From Planctomicrobium sp. (GTDB lineage: Bacteria; Planctomycetota; Planctomycetia; Planctomycetales; Planctomycetaceae), in contig JAJDEL010000799.1 of assembly GCA_029259835.1 (NCBI GenBank), forward strand, positions 1 to 6,755: a stretch of DNA of 6,755 nucleotides, written 5' to 3'. A model generated the notes under the pieces. That model did no database searches and had not been told where the DNA came from. It saw only the letters and a list, made by a program, of their open reading frames with translations. Within the stretch, counting starts at the first letter, position 1; each line of letters opens with the position of its first letter. Shown piece by piece: positions 1 through 4,659 of this stretch. A program made the translations under genes and the position numbers.

Positions 1-477
1 ATTGCCTGCGTTCTTCGGATAACGAGGACGGTTCCAGACAATCTGGTGATCCCAGTCACGGTTGGCTCCAGTGTCGGTCCCTGTATGCCACTTACCGACT
101 TGAGCAGTTGAGTATCCATTCTCTCGGAAAACTTTCGGCCAAAAGAGACATTTTTCTGAATCGTATTCACTGCCTGGATACTCACCGACCATTCTCATCG
201 ATTCCACACCATGCTGATGATGACCAGTGAGCATGGTCGCTCTGGAAGGCATGCACCATGTCCCGACATAGGCATATTCGAATCGAACACCCTTGGCAGC
301 CAGGGCATCAATGTTCGGAGTCTTGACCCATGGATAAGCCTGTGGGTAGCAACCAATCGTGCGATAGGAATGATCGTCGGTATAAATAAGCAGAATATTC
401 GGACGTTCCGCAGCAATGGTTTTACCAGCGATGAACAGAAACATCAAAAGCAAAAGAATACGGCGATTTCTATTCAC
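1..477 (-). CDS. Exported formylglycine-dependent sulfatase, N-terminal part (cut by window edge)
   Basis: Hydrolyses sulfate esters, probably on sulfated polysaccharide, outside the cytoplasm. Seen: 159 codons from the start to the window edge. Residues 1-23 form a signal peptide (basic MNRNRR, hydrophobic LLLLMFLFIA, cleavage after IAA). It is followed by the alkaline-phosphatase-superfamily opening RPNILLIYTDDH, with metal-binding D34 and D35. The maturation motif C-M-P-S-R at residues 75-79, within TWCMPSRATMLTG, marks Cys75 as the residue converted to formylglycine. GKWHTG at 128-133 supplies the usual active-site Lys and His. The start is GTG at 477: AGGA (485-488) lies 7 bases upstream, and the first in-frame ATG falls inside the signal peptide. 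Family members usually run to 450-550 residues, so about two thirds is missing. The substrate cannot be read from this part. It lies downstream of the cassette array and has no clear attC site before it. Confidence 0.95.
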   Translation of the reverse strand, partial: MNRNRRILLLLMFLFIAGKTIAAERPNILLIYTDDHSYRTIGCYPQAYPWVKTPNIDALAAKGVRFEYAYVGTWCMPSRATMLTGHHQHGVESMRMVGEYPGSEYDSEKCLFWPKVFRENGYSTAQVGKWHTGTDTGANRDWDHQIVWNRPRYPKNAGN

Positions 478-606
478 GATTGAATCCTGATGAACGAAGA
501 GAAAAAATGGATGTGAAGCATCTCTCAGAATAACGGCAGTACGTTCGATGTTGAAGCGATGCCGAGAAGCCAGCCGAATGTTGCACGACACTGAAGTGAG
601 AGAAAG

Positions 607-1074
607 TTACCCATCCCAATACTCCTCGAACAGATCATCCCAATAACGATGATTGGCCAAACCAACAGCCGTAAATGCGTCAGACAAGATTGTGTATTCG
701 AAGCCGATGGCACGCAATGCTGAATTGATCGGCCCGACAGAACCCTCAGAAGGCGCCATGATTTCAGTGTCGCGACAGTAGGCGGCCGCCCATTGCGATC
801 CATTTCCACCGAAGTAGTCGGTTTGGATTATGGCGAAGGGGCGATCACCAGCAAGTGAGATGGCAATGTGGTGTACAACACGTGTATTCAGCATTGGAAT
901 CGGTGCAACATCACCATGGATGTCGAGGCGGTCGGCCCAAGCGTCTACGTACTCGCCGCATAGTGCGATAGCAGTGAAGTTTTTGCGCAACGGGACAACT
1001 TTGGCGTCGAATCTTGCGGCCAATTCGAGGACGATGTCGCCGGGTATCACGACGCCAGAGATGTGATGTCCCAT
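607..1074 (-). CDS. Hypothetical protein, 155 aa, last gene of the cassette array
   Basis: I do not recognise this family with confidence. The protein is 155 residues, soluble-looking, with no signal peptide or membrane segment. The C-terminal half looks like a conserved domain: a FAIIQTDYFGGNGSQWAA stretch (80-97) followed by GPINSALRAIGF (114-125) and an acidic, aromatic end (WDDLFEEYWDG). Compact single-domain proteins like this are common among cassette-borne genes and immunity-type proteins, but nothing here shows a function. The start is ATG at 1074: AGG (1081-1083) lies 6 bases upstream, and an in-frame TGA lies further upstream with no usual start codon between. The gene begins 53 bases after the R' box of the preceding attC-like element. 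The GGGTAAC at its stop codon could be the R'' box of its own attC, but no matching R' box was found before the sulfatase gene. Confidence 0.8.
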   Translation of the reverse strand: MGHHISGVVIPGDIVLELAARFDAKVVPLRKNFTAIALCGEYVDAWADRLDIHGDVAPIPMLNTRVVHHIAISLAGDRPFAIIQTDYFGGNGSQWAAAYCRDTEIMAPSEGSVGPINSALRAIGFEYTILSDAFTAVGLANHRYWDDLFEEYWDG

Positions 1075-1127
1075 GATTGGCCTGTGGCGTGCAATGGGGA
1101 GTATTGCCGACGTCGACTTTCATTGGA

Positions 1128-1230
1128 ACGTAACTCGTCAGGCAACTGATAATTGATTATACGTGGACGACCGTTGATTGAAAGACGAAGGCGAGTCCGA
1201 TCTCCCTTTGCGGCAGATGCCTTGTTAGCG
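1128..1230 (-). repeat. attC-like site after the LRR lipoprotein gene (103 bp)
   Basis: Read on the minus strand it begins with CGCTAAC (plus 1224-1230; two mismatches to RYYYAAC) and ends with GTTACGT (plus 1128-1134; one mismatch to GTTRRRY). Just inside the ends, AGGCA and TGCCT (plus 1218-1222 and 1140-1144) form a 5-bp inverted repeat that could serve as L boxes. The first 40 bases resemble the site at 2631-2768 (shared CTAACAA, CCGCAAAG, GCCTTCG). This is the weakest of the five sites: the boxes are degenerate and the L-box pairing is short. Its place between two co-directed genes and its similarity to 2631-2768 support the call. Confidence 0.55.
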
Positions 1231-1242
1231 GGCGATGAAGCT

Positions 1243-1263
1243 CGGGCCACCCTCAGTGGCCTG
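1243..1263 (-). terminator. Hairpin just after the LRR lipoprotein gene, possible terminator
   Basis: GGCCAC and GTGGCC (1245-1250 and 1256-1261) form a perfect 6-bp stem around a 5-base loop. One wobble and one further pair extend the stem to 1243-1263. It lies 8 bases past the stop codon at 1272-1274. No run of T follows on the minus strand, so it may only stabilise the mRNA 3' end rather than terminate transcription. Confidence 0.35.
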
Positions 1264-1271
1264 CGTTTGTC

Positions 1272-2126
1272 TTATCGCCTGACCTCTACGGTCGGAAAAC
1301 GCTTCTTTAGGTTGTCCACGCCTGCATCGGTGACTTTCGTGTGCTTCAGCTCAATCATTCTGAGCATCGGCAGATTCTTAAGTTGTACCAAAGCCGCGTC
1401 GGTGATTGCCGTACGATGCAAGTAAAGGTCTTGTAGACTTTGCATGTCAGAGAGGTGTATGAGTTGACTGTCAGTGATCTGTGAATCATTCAGATACAAC
1501 ACTTTCAGTCTGGGCAACTTGTTGAGATTGCTCAGGCCGGTTCCGGTAATTTGTGTCCTTGCGAGCGACAGCACCTTTAGATTGTTGAGGCTATTGAGGT
1601 GCCTCAGTCCGCTATCAGTAATTAGTGTATCTTCAAGGGACAACCACCAGAGATTCTTGAGTAACGCGACGTGAGTGACGCCAGCATCACCAATCCTGGT
1701 ATCCGCAAGGGAAAGTTTTTGAAGTTCAGACAGAGTTCCAACAACCTTAAGGCCAGCATCTGTAATCTGTGTATTTTGTAGCTCAAGTACTCCGAGCTTT
1801 GCCAGAGGTTTCAGGTGCTTCAGGCCGGCATCTGTGATCTGGGTGTCGAACAGCAAGAGGGCTGAAAGACCAGCAAACAGTTTCAGATTTTCCAGATCAG
1901 CGTCGTTGACTTTTGTTCCGCTTAAGTCGATGGATTCAACAGCCGGCTCACTCGAGGCTCCCACTGGGATCAGAAAAGGATACATGCCGCAGCGACCGTC
2001 GCGGTGACCACCCAGTGCCTCGATCCTGAAGAGGGCTTGCTGCTGTTCGCCTGTGAGGTCCGACCCATCACAACCGACACTCGCAACGCAGAACATTGTT
2101 GCTGCGACTAATCGAAAGTGGCGCAT
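1272..2126 (-). CDS. Leucine-rich-repeat lipoprotein, planctomycete type (284 aa)
   Basis: Probably an envelope-anchored LRR protein for protein-protein contact; the partner is unknown. Residues 1-18 are a lipoprotein signal with a lipobox-like SVGC ending at Cys19. A short spacer contains ALFRIEALGGH, resembling the lead-in often seen in planctomycete LRR proteins. From residue 63 there are nine repeats of exactly 24 residues on the pattern LxxLxLxxTxITDAGLxxLxxL, ending six residues before the stop. The start chosen is ATG at 2126, because AAGG lies 10 bases upstream (2137-2140) and the open frame further upstream (to 2216) lies inside the attC-like element at 2151-2298. The gene sits alone between two attC-like sites, so it is read as a cassette of about 1.0 kb, large for such arrays. 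LRR proteins are usually chromosomal, which makes the placement odd. No enzymatic domain is visible. Confidence 0.9.
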   Translation of the reverse strand: MRHFRLVAATMFCVASVGCDGSDLTGEQQQALFRIEALGGHRDGRCGMYPFLIPVGASSEPAVESIDLSGTKVNDADLENLKLFAGLSALLLFDTQITDAGLKHLKPLAKLGVLELQNTQITDAGLKVVGTLSELQKLSLADTRIGDAGVTHVALLKNLWWLSLEDTLITDSGLRHLNSLNNLKVLSLARTQITGTGLSNLNKLPRLKVLYLNDSQITDSQLIHLSDMQSLQDLYLHRTAITDAALVQLKNLPMLRMIELKHTKVTDAGVDNLKKRFPTVEVRR

Positions 2127-2150
2127 TGGAGCATTGCCTTGGGATTGCTC

Positions 2151-2298
2151 ACCCAACGGGACGCATGCCCGACGACGCCTCGAACAAAGCGAAAAACGTC
2201 GAGCAACCAAAACCATTGTGACACACCAGCGGTTGGAAGTGAATCCGAAGGCGTCCGCGGCATGGATCCGGCGCCTCAGCGGGCATGCGGATTTGGGC
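2151..2298 (-). repeat. attC-like site after the 105-aa gene (148 bp)
   Basis: On the minus strand it opens with GCCCAAA (plus 2292-2298; one mismatch to RYYYAAC) and closes with GTTGGGT (plus 2151-2157; perfect GTTRRRY). A perfect 10-bp inverted repeat lies just inside: CGCATGCCCG at plus 2162-2171 and CGGGCATGCG at plus 2280-2289. It has the position expected of the L'/L'' boxes, separated from the R boxes by 2 and 4 bases. At 148 bp it is slightly longer than most described attC sites. It starts 4 bases past the stop of the preceding gene and ends 24 bases before the next start codon. Confidence 0.75.
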
Positions 2299-2302
2299 AG
2301 CG

Positions 2303-2620
2303 CTACGTTGAGTTGTCAAAGCTCTCCATGGTGTCCAACAAACGGTCAAACAGCCCATAGTCGTCACGCCATCGCCAGAACGCAAGTTGATAGGGTGGAT
2401 TGGGAAGAAGCACAAAAACATCATCCAGTCGGTTGGTGTCTCTGGCGAACCAGACTTCGGTTCGAGATCGGGCAATCGAGCACTGAAAGGCTGAATCGGG
2501 ATATGTTGTTCCGGCAGAAAGGGAAACCTCATCAACCGACAATCCAGCACGACGGAATGCGTCAAGCAATTTATGTACTTGATCGACGTCGATAATGCGA
2601 ATTGTCGGAAAAGCGCTCAT
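2303..2620 (-). CDS. Hypothetical cassette protein, 105 aa
   Basis: I do not recognise this protein. It begins MSAFPTIRIID, is small and soluble-looking with many aromatic and charged residues (for example WFARDTNRLDDVF and PPYQLAFWRWRDDYG at about 77-91), and lacks a signal peptide or membrane helix. The start is set at ATG 2620, ten bases after the R' box of the preceding attC-like site. The open frame continues to 2686, but those extra 22 residues would be encoded by the recombination site, so a start there is unlikely. No clear Shine-Dalgarno sequence precedes 2620. Cassette genes often lack one. The stop codon is followed within 4 bases by the next attC-like site. Its size and setting resemble small immunity or stress proteins found in cassettes, but that is only an analogy. 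Confidence 0.75.
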   Translation of the reverse strand: MSAFPTIRIIDVDQVHKLLDAFRRAGLSVDEVSLSAGTTYPDSAFQCSIARSRTEVWFARDTNRLDDVFVLLPNPPYQLAFWRWRDDYGLFDRLLDTMESFDNST

Positions 2621-2630
2621 CTCATCGTCC

Positions 2631-2768
2631 GCTCTACGTGAGGTTTTTACGTCACCGCTATGAACGAAGCGAGCGACGTGAAACAACGATTAATTTTACC
2701 AATAAGACGCACGTGGAACAAAGGCGAAGGCAATCTCGAAACGACTTTGCGGATGTTCATTGTTAGGC
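2631..2768 (-). repeat. attC-like site after the 118-aa gene (138 bp), apparently chimeric
   Basis: On the minus strand the R'' box is GCCTAAC (plus 2762-2768), a perfect RYYYAAC. The other end aligns to the sites at 3138-3275 and 3798-3934: shared TTCCACG, TTGGTA, GCGGTG and the L' box CGTAAAAACC (plus 2642-2651), followed by a candidate R' box GTAGAGC (plus 2631-2637). This R' box has A where the core TT is expected. The left 40 bases instead match the type of site seen at 1128-1230 (CTAACAA, CCGCAAAG), so no L'' partner for the L' box is present. The length equals that of its neighbour. Confidence 0.72.
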
Positions 2769-2772
2769 AACG

Positions 2773-3129
2773 CTAAGGCAAAGTGTCGTACTTACCTTCT
2801 GGGATTTCGACGTCACCAAGCAGGAATTCTTCCACCTTAGTTGCGATACCCCATATTTGTTCAAAGAACCTACCGTCTCGCCAAGACCCATCTTTCTGCC
2901 AACTTAGAGATTGCACTTCTCCATGATAGCCGATGCACCACAATGCCAGAGTCAATTGACGGTCAAGCTTAACTTCAGACCGAGTCTCAGAGATGAGGAC
3001 GTCGATTGCCTCCGCAACACGGGACAACCTGTCATCACCTGGATCGTCTCCCATGCGAATGCAAACAGGAATGCCGCTTAGCCCAAGTCCCTCAACAAGA
3101 ACAAGTTGGCGTGCTGCTTCTGGAGTCAA
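2773..3129 (-). CDS. Hypothetical cassette protein, 118 aa, TTG start
   Basis: Not recognised. It is a small acidic protein without signal peptide or membrane helix. It is likely mostly helical in the middle (RLSRVAEAIDVLISETRSE, about 34-52), followed by LTLALWCIGYHGEVQSLSW, and ends in EGKYDTLP. The start is TTG at 3129. An in-frame TGA lies 6 bases before it and the next in-frame ATG is residue 26. GGTGAG (plus 3135-3140) sits 5 bases upstream as a Shine-Dalgarno match. That match overlaps the GTTGGGT R' box of the preceding attC-like site, so recombination site and ribosome binding site share bases. The stop codon is 4 bases from the next R'' box. The gene fills its cassette with almost no spare DNA, as is typical. 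A start at residue 26 cannot be excluded. Confidence 0.75.
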   Translation of the reverse strand: MTPEAARQLVLVEGLGLSGIPVCIRMGDDPGDDRLSRVAEAIDVLISETRSEVKLDRQLTLALWCIGYHGEVQSLSWQKDGSWRDGRFFEQIWGIATKVEEFLLGDVEIPEGKYDTLP

Positions 3130-3137
3130 TTTCGCTC

Positions 3138-3275
3138 ACCCAACGGAAGGTTTTTACGACACCGCCCCCGACATTGGGAAACGGCTTGAATAAGAGACAA
3201 GTCTACCACCCAGACGGCGTGGAACAAACAGGAAAGGTGTGCCCGAAGGGCCTCTGCGTAAAAACCATGTTGTGT
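3138..3275 (-). repeat. attC-like site after the membrane-protein gene (138 bp)
   Basis: On the minus strand it runs from ACACAAC (plus 3269-3275) to GTTGGGT (plus 3138-3144; perfect GTTRRRY). The inner L boxes are a perfect 10-bp inverted repeat, GGTTTTTACG and CGTAAAAACC (plus 3257-3266 and 3149-3158), separated from the R boxes by 2 and 4 bases. It aligns along most of its length with 3798-3934 (CATGGTTTTTACGC, CACACCTT, TGTTTG, GGTAGA, GCGGTGTCGTAAAAA, CTTCCGTTG). Part of the loop differs: a TCCCAATGTCGGG segment replaces the GTCGCTCGCTTCGTT found in its relatives. Confidence 0.85.
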
Positions 3276-3288
3276 GTCGCGGGCCATG

Positions 3289-3771
3289 TTATTCGATCTT
3301 GACCCACTCGGCATCAGAATTTAGCTCGGCAAAATCGGACGCATAATCAAAATCACGGAACTCGTAGTCCACACTTTTCGAATATGCGGTCATGCCGATG
3401 TACGGTGGAAAGAAATTCTCCCAAAAAAACCATGGCGACATGCAAACAACAACCAGTCCCACCGCAACCCACCTGCGCAGTGCGCGGGGAACAACTTCAT
3501 CCAAAAAGGGCCCCACAAAAAACATGACTAGAATTGTGATCGTAAATATGGCGATCAATTCACCGACACGTTGAACACGGATACGCAGTCCGCAGCCGCG
3601 GCAAGCTGGCACACGCACCTTGAAACCGCGTCCAAACACCCCCAAAACCGTCCACCACCCGATGCTGTGTGTCCAAATACGAAGCGAGTAAGACTCCGAA
3701 TTGGCCCCGCATCTAACACAACGTTCAGGGAAGACGGGAGAATGACTCTTCGGTAGGTTTACATCATACAT
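3289..3771 (-). CDS. Small membrane protein with a four-cysteine zinc-ribbon-like N-terminus, 160 aa
   Basis: Function unknown. The N-terminal region has two Cys pairs, C18-V-R-C21 and C57-R-G-C60, the spacing of a zinc-ribbon-like knuckle. Two hydrophobic segments follow (about 71-89, IAIFTITILVMFFVG; and about 101-116, VAVGLVVVC), then an aromatic WFFWENFFPPY stretch and an acidic C-terminal tail (about 134-160). This suggests two membrane helices with both ends on the same, probably cytoplasmic, side. The start is ATG at 3771, with a weak GAG 8 bases upstream. A seven-codon open frame (3787-3764) lies across the start and ends out of frame just inside the gene; it could couple translation or be chance. 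The gene lies 26 bases after one attC-like site and 13 bases before the next, as a single-gene cassette of about 660 bp. No known family is claimed. Confidence 0.8.
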   Translation of the reverse strand: MYDVNLPKSHSPVFPERCVRCGANSESYSLRIWTHSIGWWTVLGVFGRGFKVRVPACRGCGLRIRVQRVGELIAIFTITILVMFFVGPFLDEVVPRALRRWVAVGLVVVCMSPWFFWENFFPPYIGMTAYSKSVDYEFRDFDYASDFAELNSDAEWVKIE

Positions 3772-3797
3772 CAGTGCTCAATGGCATCAGCAGCGTC

Positions 3798-3934
3798 ACA
3801 CAACGGAAGCTTTTTACGACACCGCCCTAAACGAAGCGAGCGACGCCTGAACTACAAAAGATTCTACCAATGCCAGCCTACGTTGCCAAACATGGAAGGT
3901 GTGCCGAAGGCCTAGCGTAAAAACCATGTTCGGC
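3798..3934 (-). repeat. attC-like site after the SUKH gene (137 bp)
   Basis: On the minus strand it runs from GCCGAAC (plus 3928-3934; one mismatch to RYYYAAC) to GTTGTGT (plus 3798-3804; one mismatch to GTTRRRY). The inner L boxes match 9 of 10 as an inverted repeat: GGTTTTTACG (plus 3916-3925) and CGTAAAAAGC (plus 3809-3818). The R'' side is part of GCGTCGCCGAACAT, whose perfect 14-base inverse lies at the other end of the same cassette (plus 4425-4438). That is what a circularised cassette needs to form a complete paired attC stem. Confidence 0.85.
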
Positions 3935-3945
3935 GACGCGGGTAA

Positions 3946-4419
3946 TCAGATTACGGCCAACGGATCACCCGACATGGCAGCCTCCGCGAATGCCAGAAAC
4001 GACGGAGCGATATCAACATCATCGAAGCCGGGGCCACGCGCAACGACGGGACATTCGTTGGAGCCAGTCATGCGTGAGACGTCGAGAAAGATGGTGACAC
4101 CACAGCCATCGGACGCAATGGGCAGGAACGTTTGTGGATGGTCGCCGTATCGGCGCAGTTGAGCATCGACATCGAGGAGATGTGACCACGCTGGCGGAGC
4201 AGCGTCAGATGCGCGGCAGGTGGGAAGCCCGTGCAAGTCGTATGGTGCGGGCAGTGCCCCGGCGCCGAAGTGGAGCAAGAACACGCGGTAGCTCGCGGGG
4301 AAGTTGACGCCAAGTGCAGCTTCAGCCGCGGAGATAACGTCGTCCGGTGTGGGGCCAGCGCAGTCGCGTCCGGCGAGAATCCGGTTGAGAGCATCGAGGT
4401 TAGGGTCAGCACCACTCAT
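3946..4419 (-). CDS. SUKH (SMI1/KNR4) family protein, 157 aa, probable immunity-type protein
   Basis: Bacterial SUKH-superfamily members are best known as immunity proteins that bind and neutralise polymorphic or contact-dependent toxins in the cytoplasm. Many also occur alone in mobile regions. Seen: the family opening AEAALGVNFPASYRVFLLHFG (residues 32-52: helix, then 'LGvxfPxsYrxFLxxfG'), G-A-G-A-L-P, a middle YDLHGL, the strand motif FLPIASDGCGVTIFLDVSR (98-116), and the closing SFLAFAEAAMSG (140-151). Length fits the family. The start is ATG at 4419; an adjacent in-frame GTG at 4422 is equally possible. No strong Shine-Dalgarno sequence is visible. The gene begins 10 bases inside the cassette boundary and appears richer in GC than the neighbouring LRR and membrane-protein genes, in line with separate origins of the cassettes. 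No toxin gene is adjacent. Confidence 0.85.
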   Translation of the reverse strand: MSGADPNLDALNRILAGRDCAGPTPDDVISAAEAALGVNFPASYRVFLLHFGAGALPAPYDLHGLPTCRASDAAPPAWSHLLDVDAQLRRYGDHPQTFLPIASDGCGVTIFLDVSRMTGSNECPVVARGPGFDDVDIAPSFLAFAEAAMSGDPLAVI

Positions 4420-4436
4420 CACTAGCGTCGCCGAAC

Positions 4437-4659
4437 ATCACTCTAGCCGACATCGTGTCGGAAAGAGCGGAGGATTCATAAAGAGGCGTCACGATAACGC
4501 CAACACTGTTTTATTCTGCATCTGAACTCACTGATTGGCAAGTTCAACGCAGAAATAGAATCAGCCTCACTCAAACAGATCGGAGCAACAACTCCACGAG
4601 CAACGAGCCTTTCATACCCATCTGCGTCGCTTACGTTTCCGGTCGGGCAACTAATCCAT
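4437..4659. other. Non-coding gap with three predicted hairpins at the right end of the array
   Basis: No credible gene. Inverted repeats seen: CCGACA/TGTCGG (4447-4452 and 4456-4461), extendable outward by CTCT/AGAG to 4441-4467; GGCGT/ACGCC (4485-4489 and 4497-4501); and a two-part stem TTCTGC..TGAACT/AGTTCA..GCAGAA (4514-4554). The first cassette must have joined an attI or attC here, ending in GTTCGGC (plus 4430-4436). A possible R'' partner is GTTGAAC (plus 4542-4548), but no convincing L boxes accompany it. Confidence 0.5.

Larger units (their letters stand above)
1128..4436 (-). mobile_element. Gene-cassette array with five attC-like sites and no integrase in view
   Basis: Five single genes in the same orientation are each followed by an attC-like element. 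Taking recombination at G^TT of each R' box, the cassettes span 3804-4435 (SUKH), 3144-3803 (membrane protein), 2637-3143, 2157-2636 and 1134-2156 (LRR lipoprotein). A sixth gene (607-1074) follows the last clear site. No tyrosine recombinase with the integron-integrase signature is encoded in this window, so this is either the distal part of an integron or a cluster of attC sites lacking an integrase. Cassette genes would be read from an outside promoter at the right, which I cannot identify. Confidence 0.75.

Noticed and set aside
2127..2216. Thirty extra N-terminal residues for the LRR lipoprotein.
   Set aside because: They would be encoded by the attC-like site, are Arg-rich, and would bury the lipoprotein signal that starts cleanly at 2126.
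2053..2595. 180-codon open frame on the plus strand.
   Set aside because: It overlaps the 105-aa gene, an attC-like site and the LRR lipoprotein start, and its translation has no recognisable domain or sensible composition. It is treated as a shadow of the minus-strand genes.
2621..2686. Twenty-two extra N-terminal residues for the 105-aa protein.
   Set aside because: They fall within the attC-like site at 2631-2768, and a sensible ATG lies just after its R' box.
3764..3787. Seven-codon open frame overlapping the start of the 160-aa membrane-protein gene.
   Set aside because: It is too short to call as a gene and has no ribosome binding site of note. It is mentioned only as a possible leader in the gene entry.
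3138..3934. The 137-138 bp elements ending in GGTTTTTACG/CGTAAAAACC looked like small transposon-derived repeats (MITEs).
   Set aside because: The inverted repeats are not at the ends: they are flanked by R-type boxes with different sequence in each copy, the copies all point the same way, and one gene lies between each pair. No target-site duplications were seen. attC sites explain all of this better.
4514..4554. The two-part hairpin as an intrinsic terminator of the membrane-anchored LRR gene.
   Set aside because: It lies more than 100 bases past the stop codon and is followed on the minus strand by an A-rich, not T-rich, stretch.
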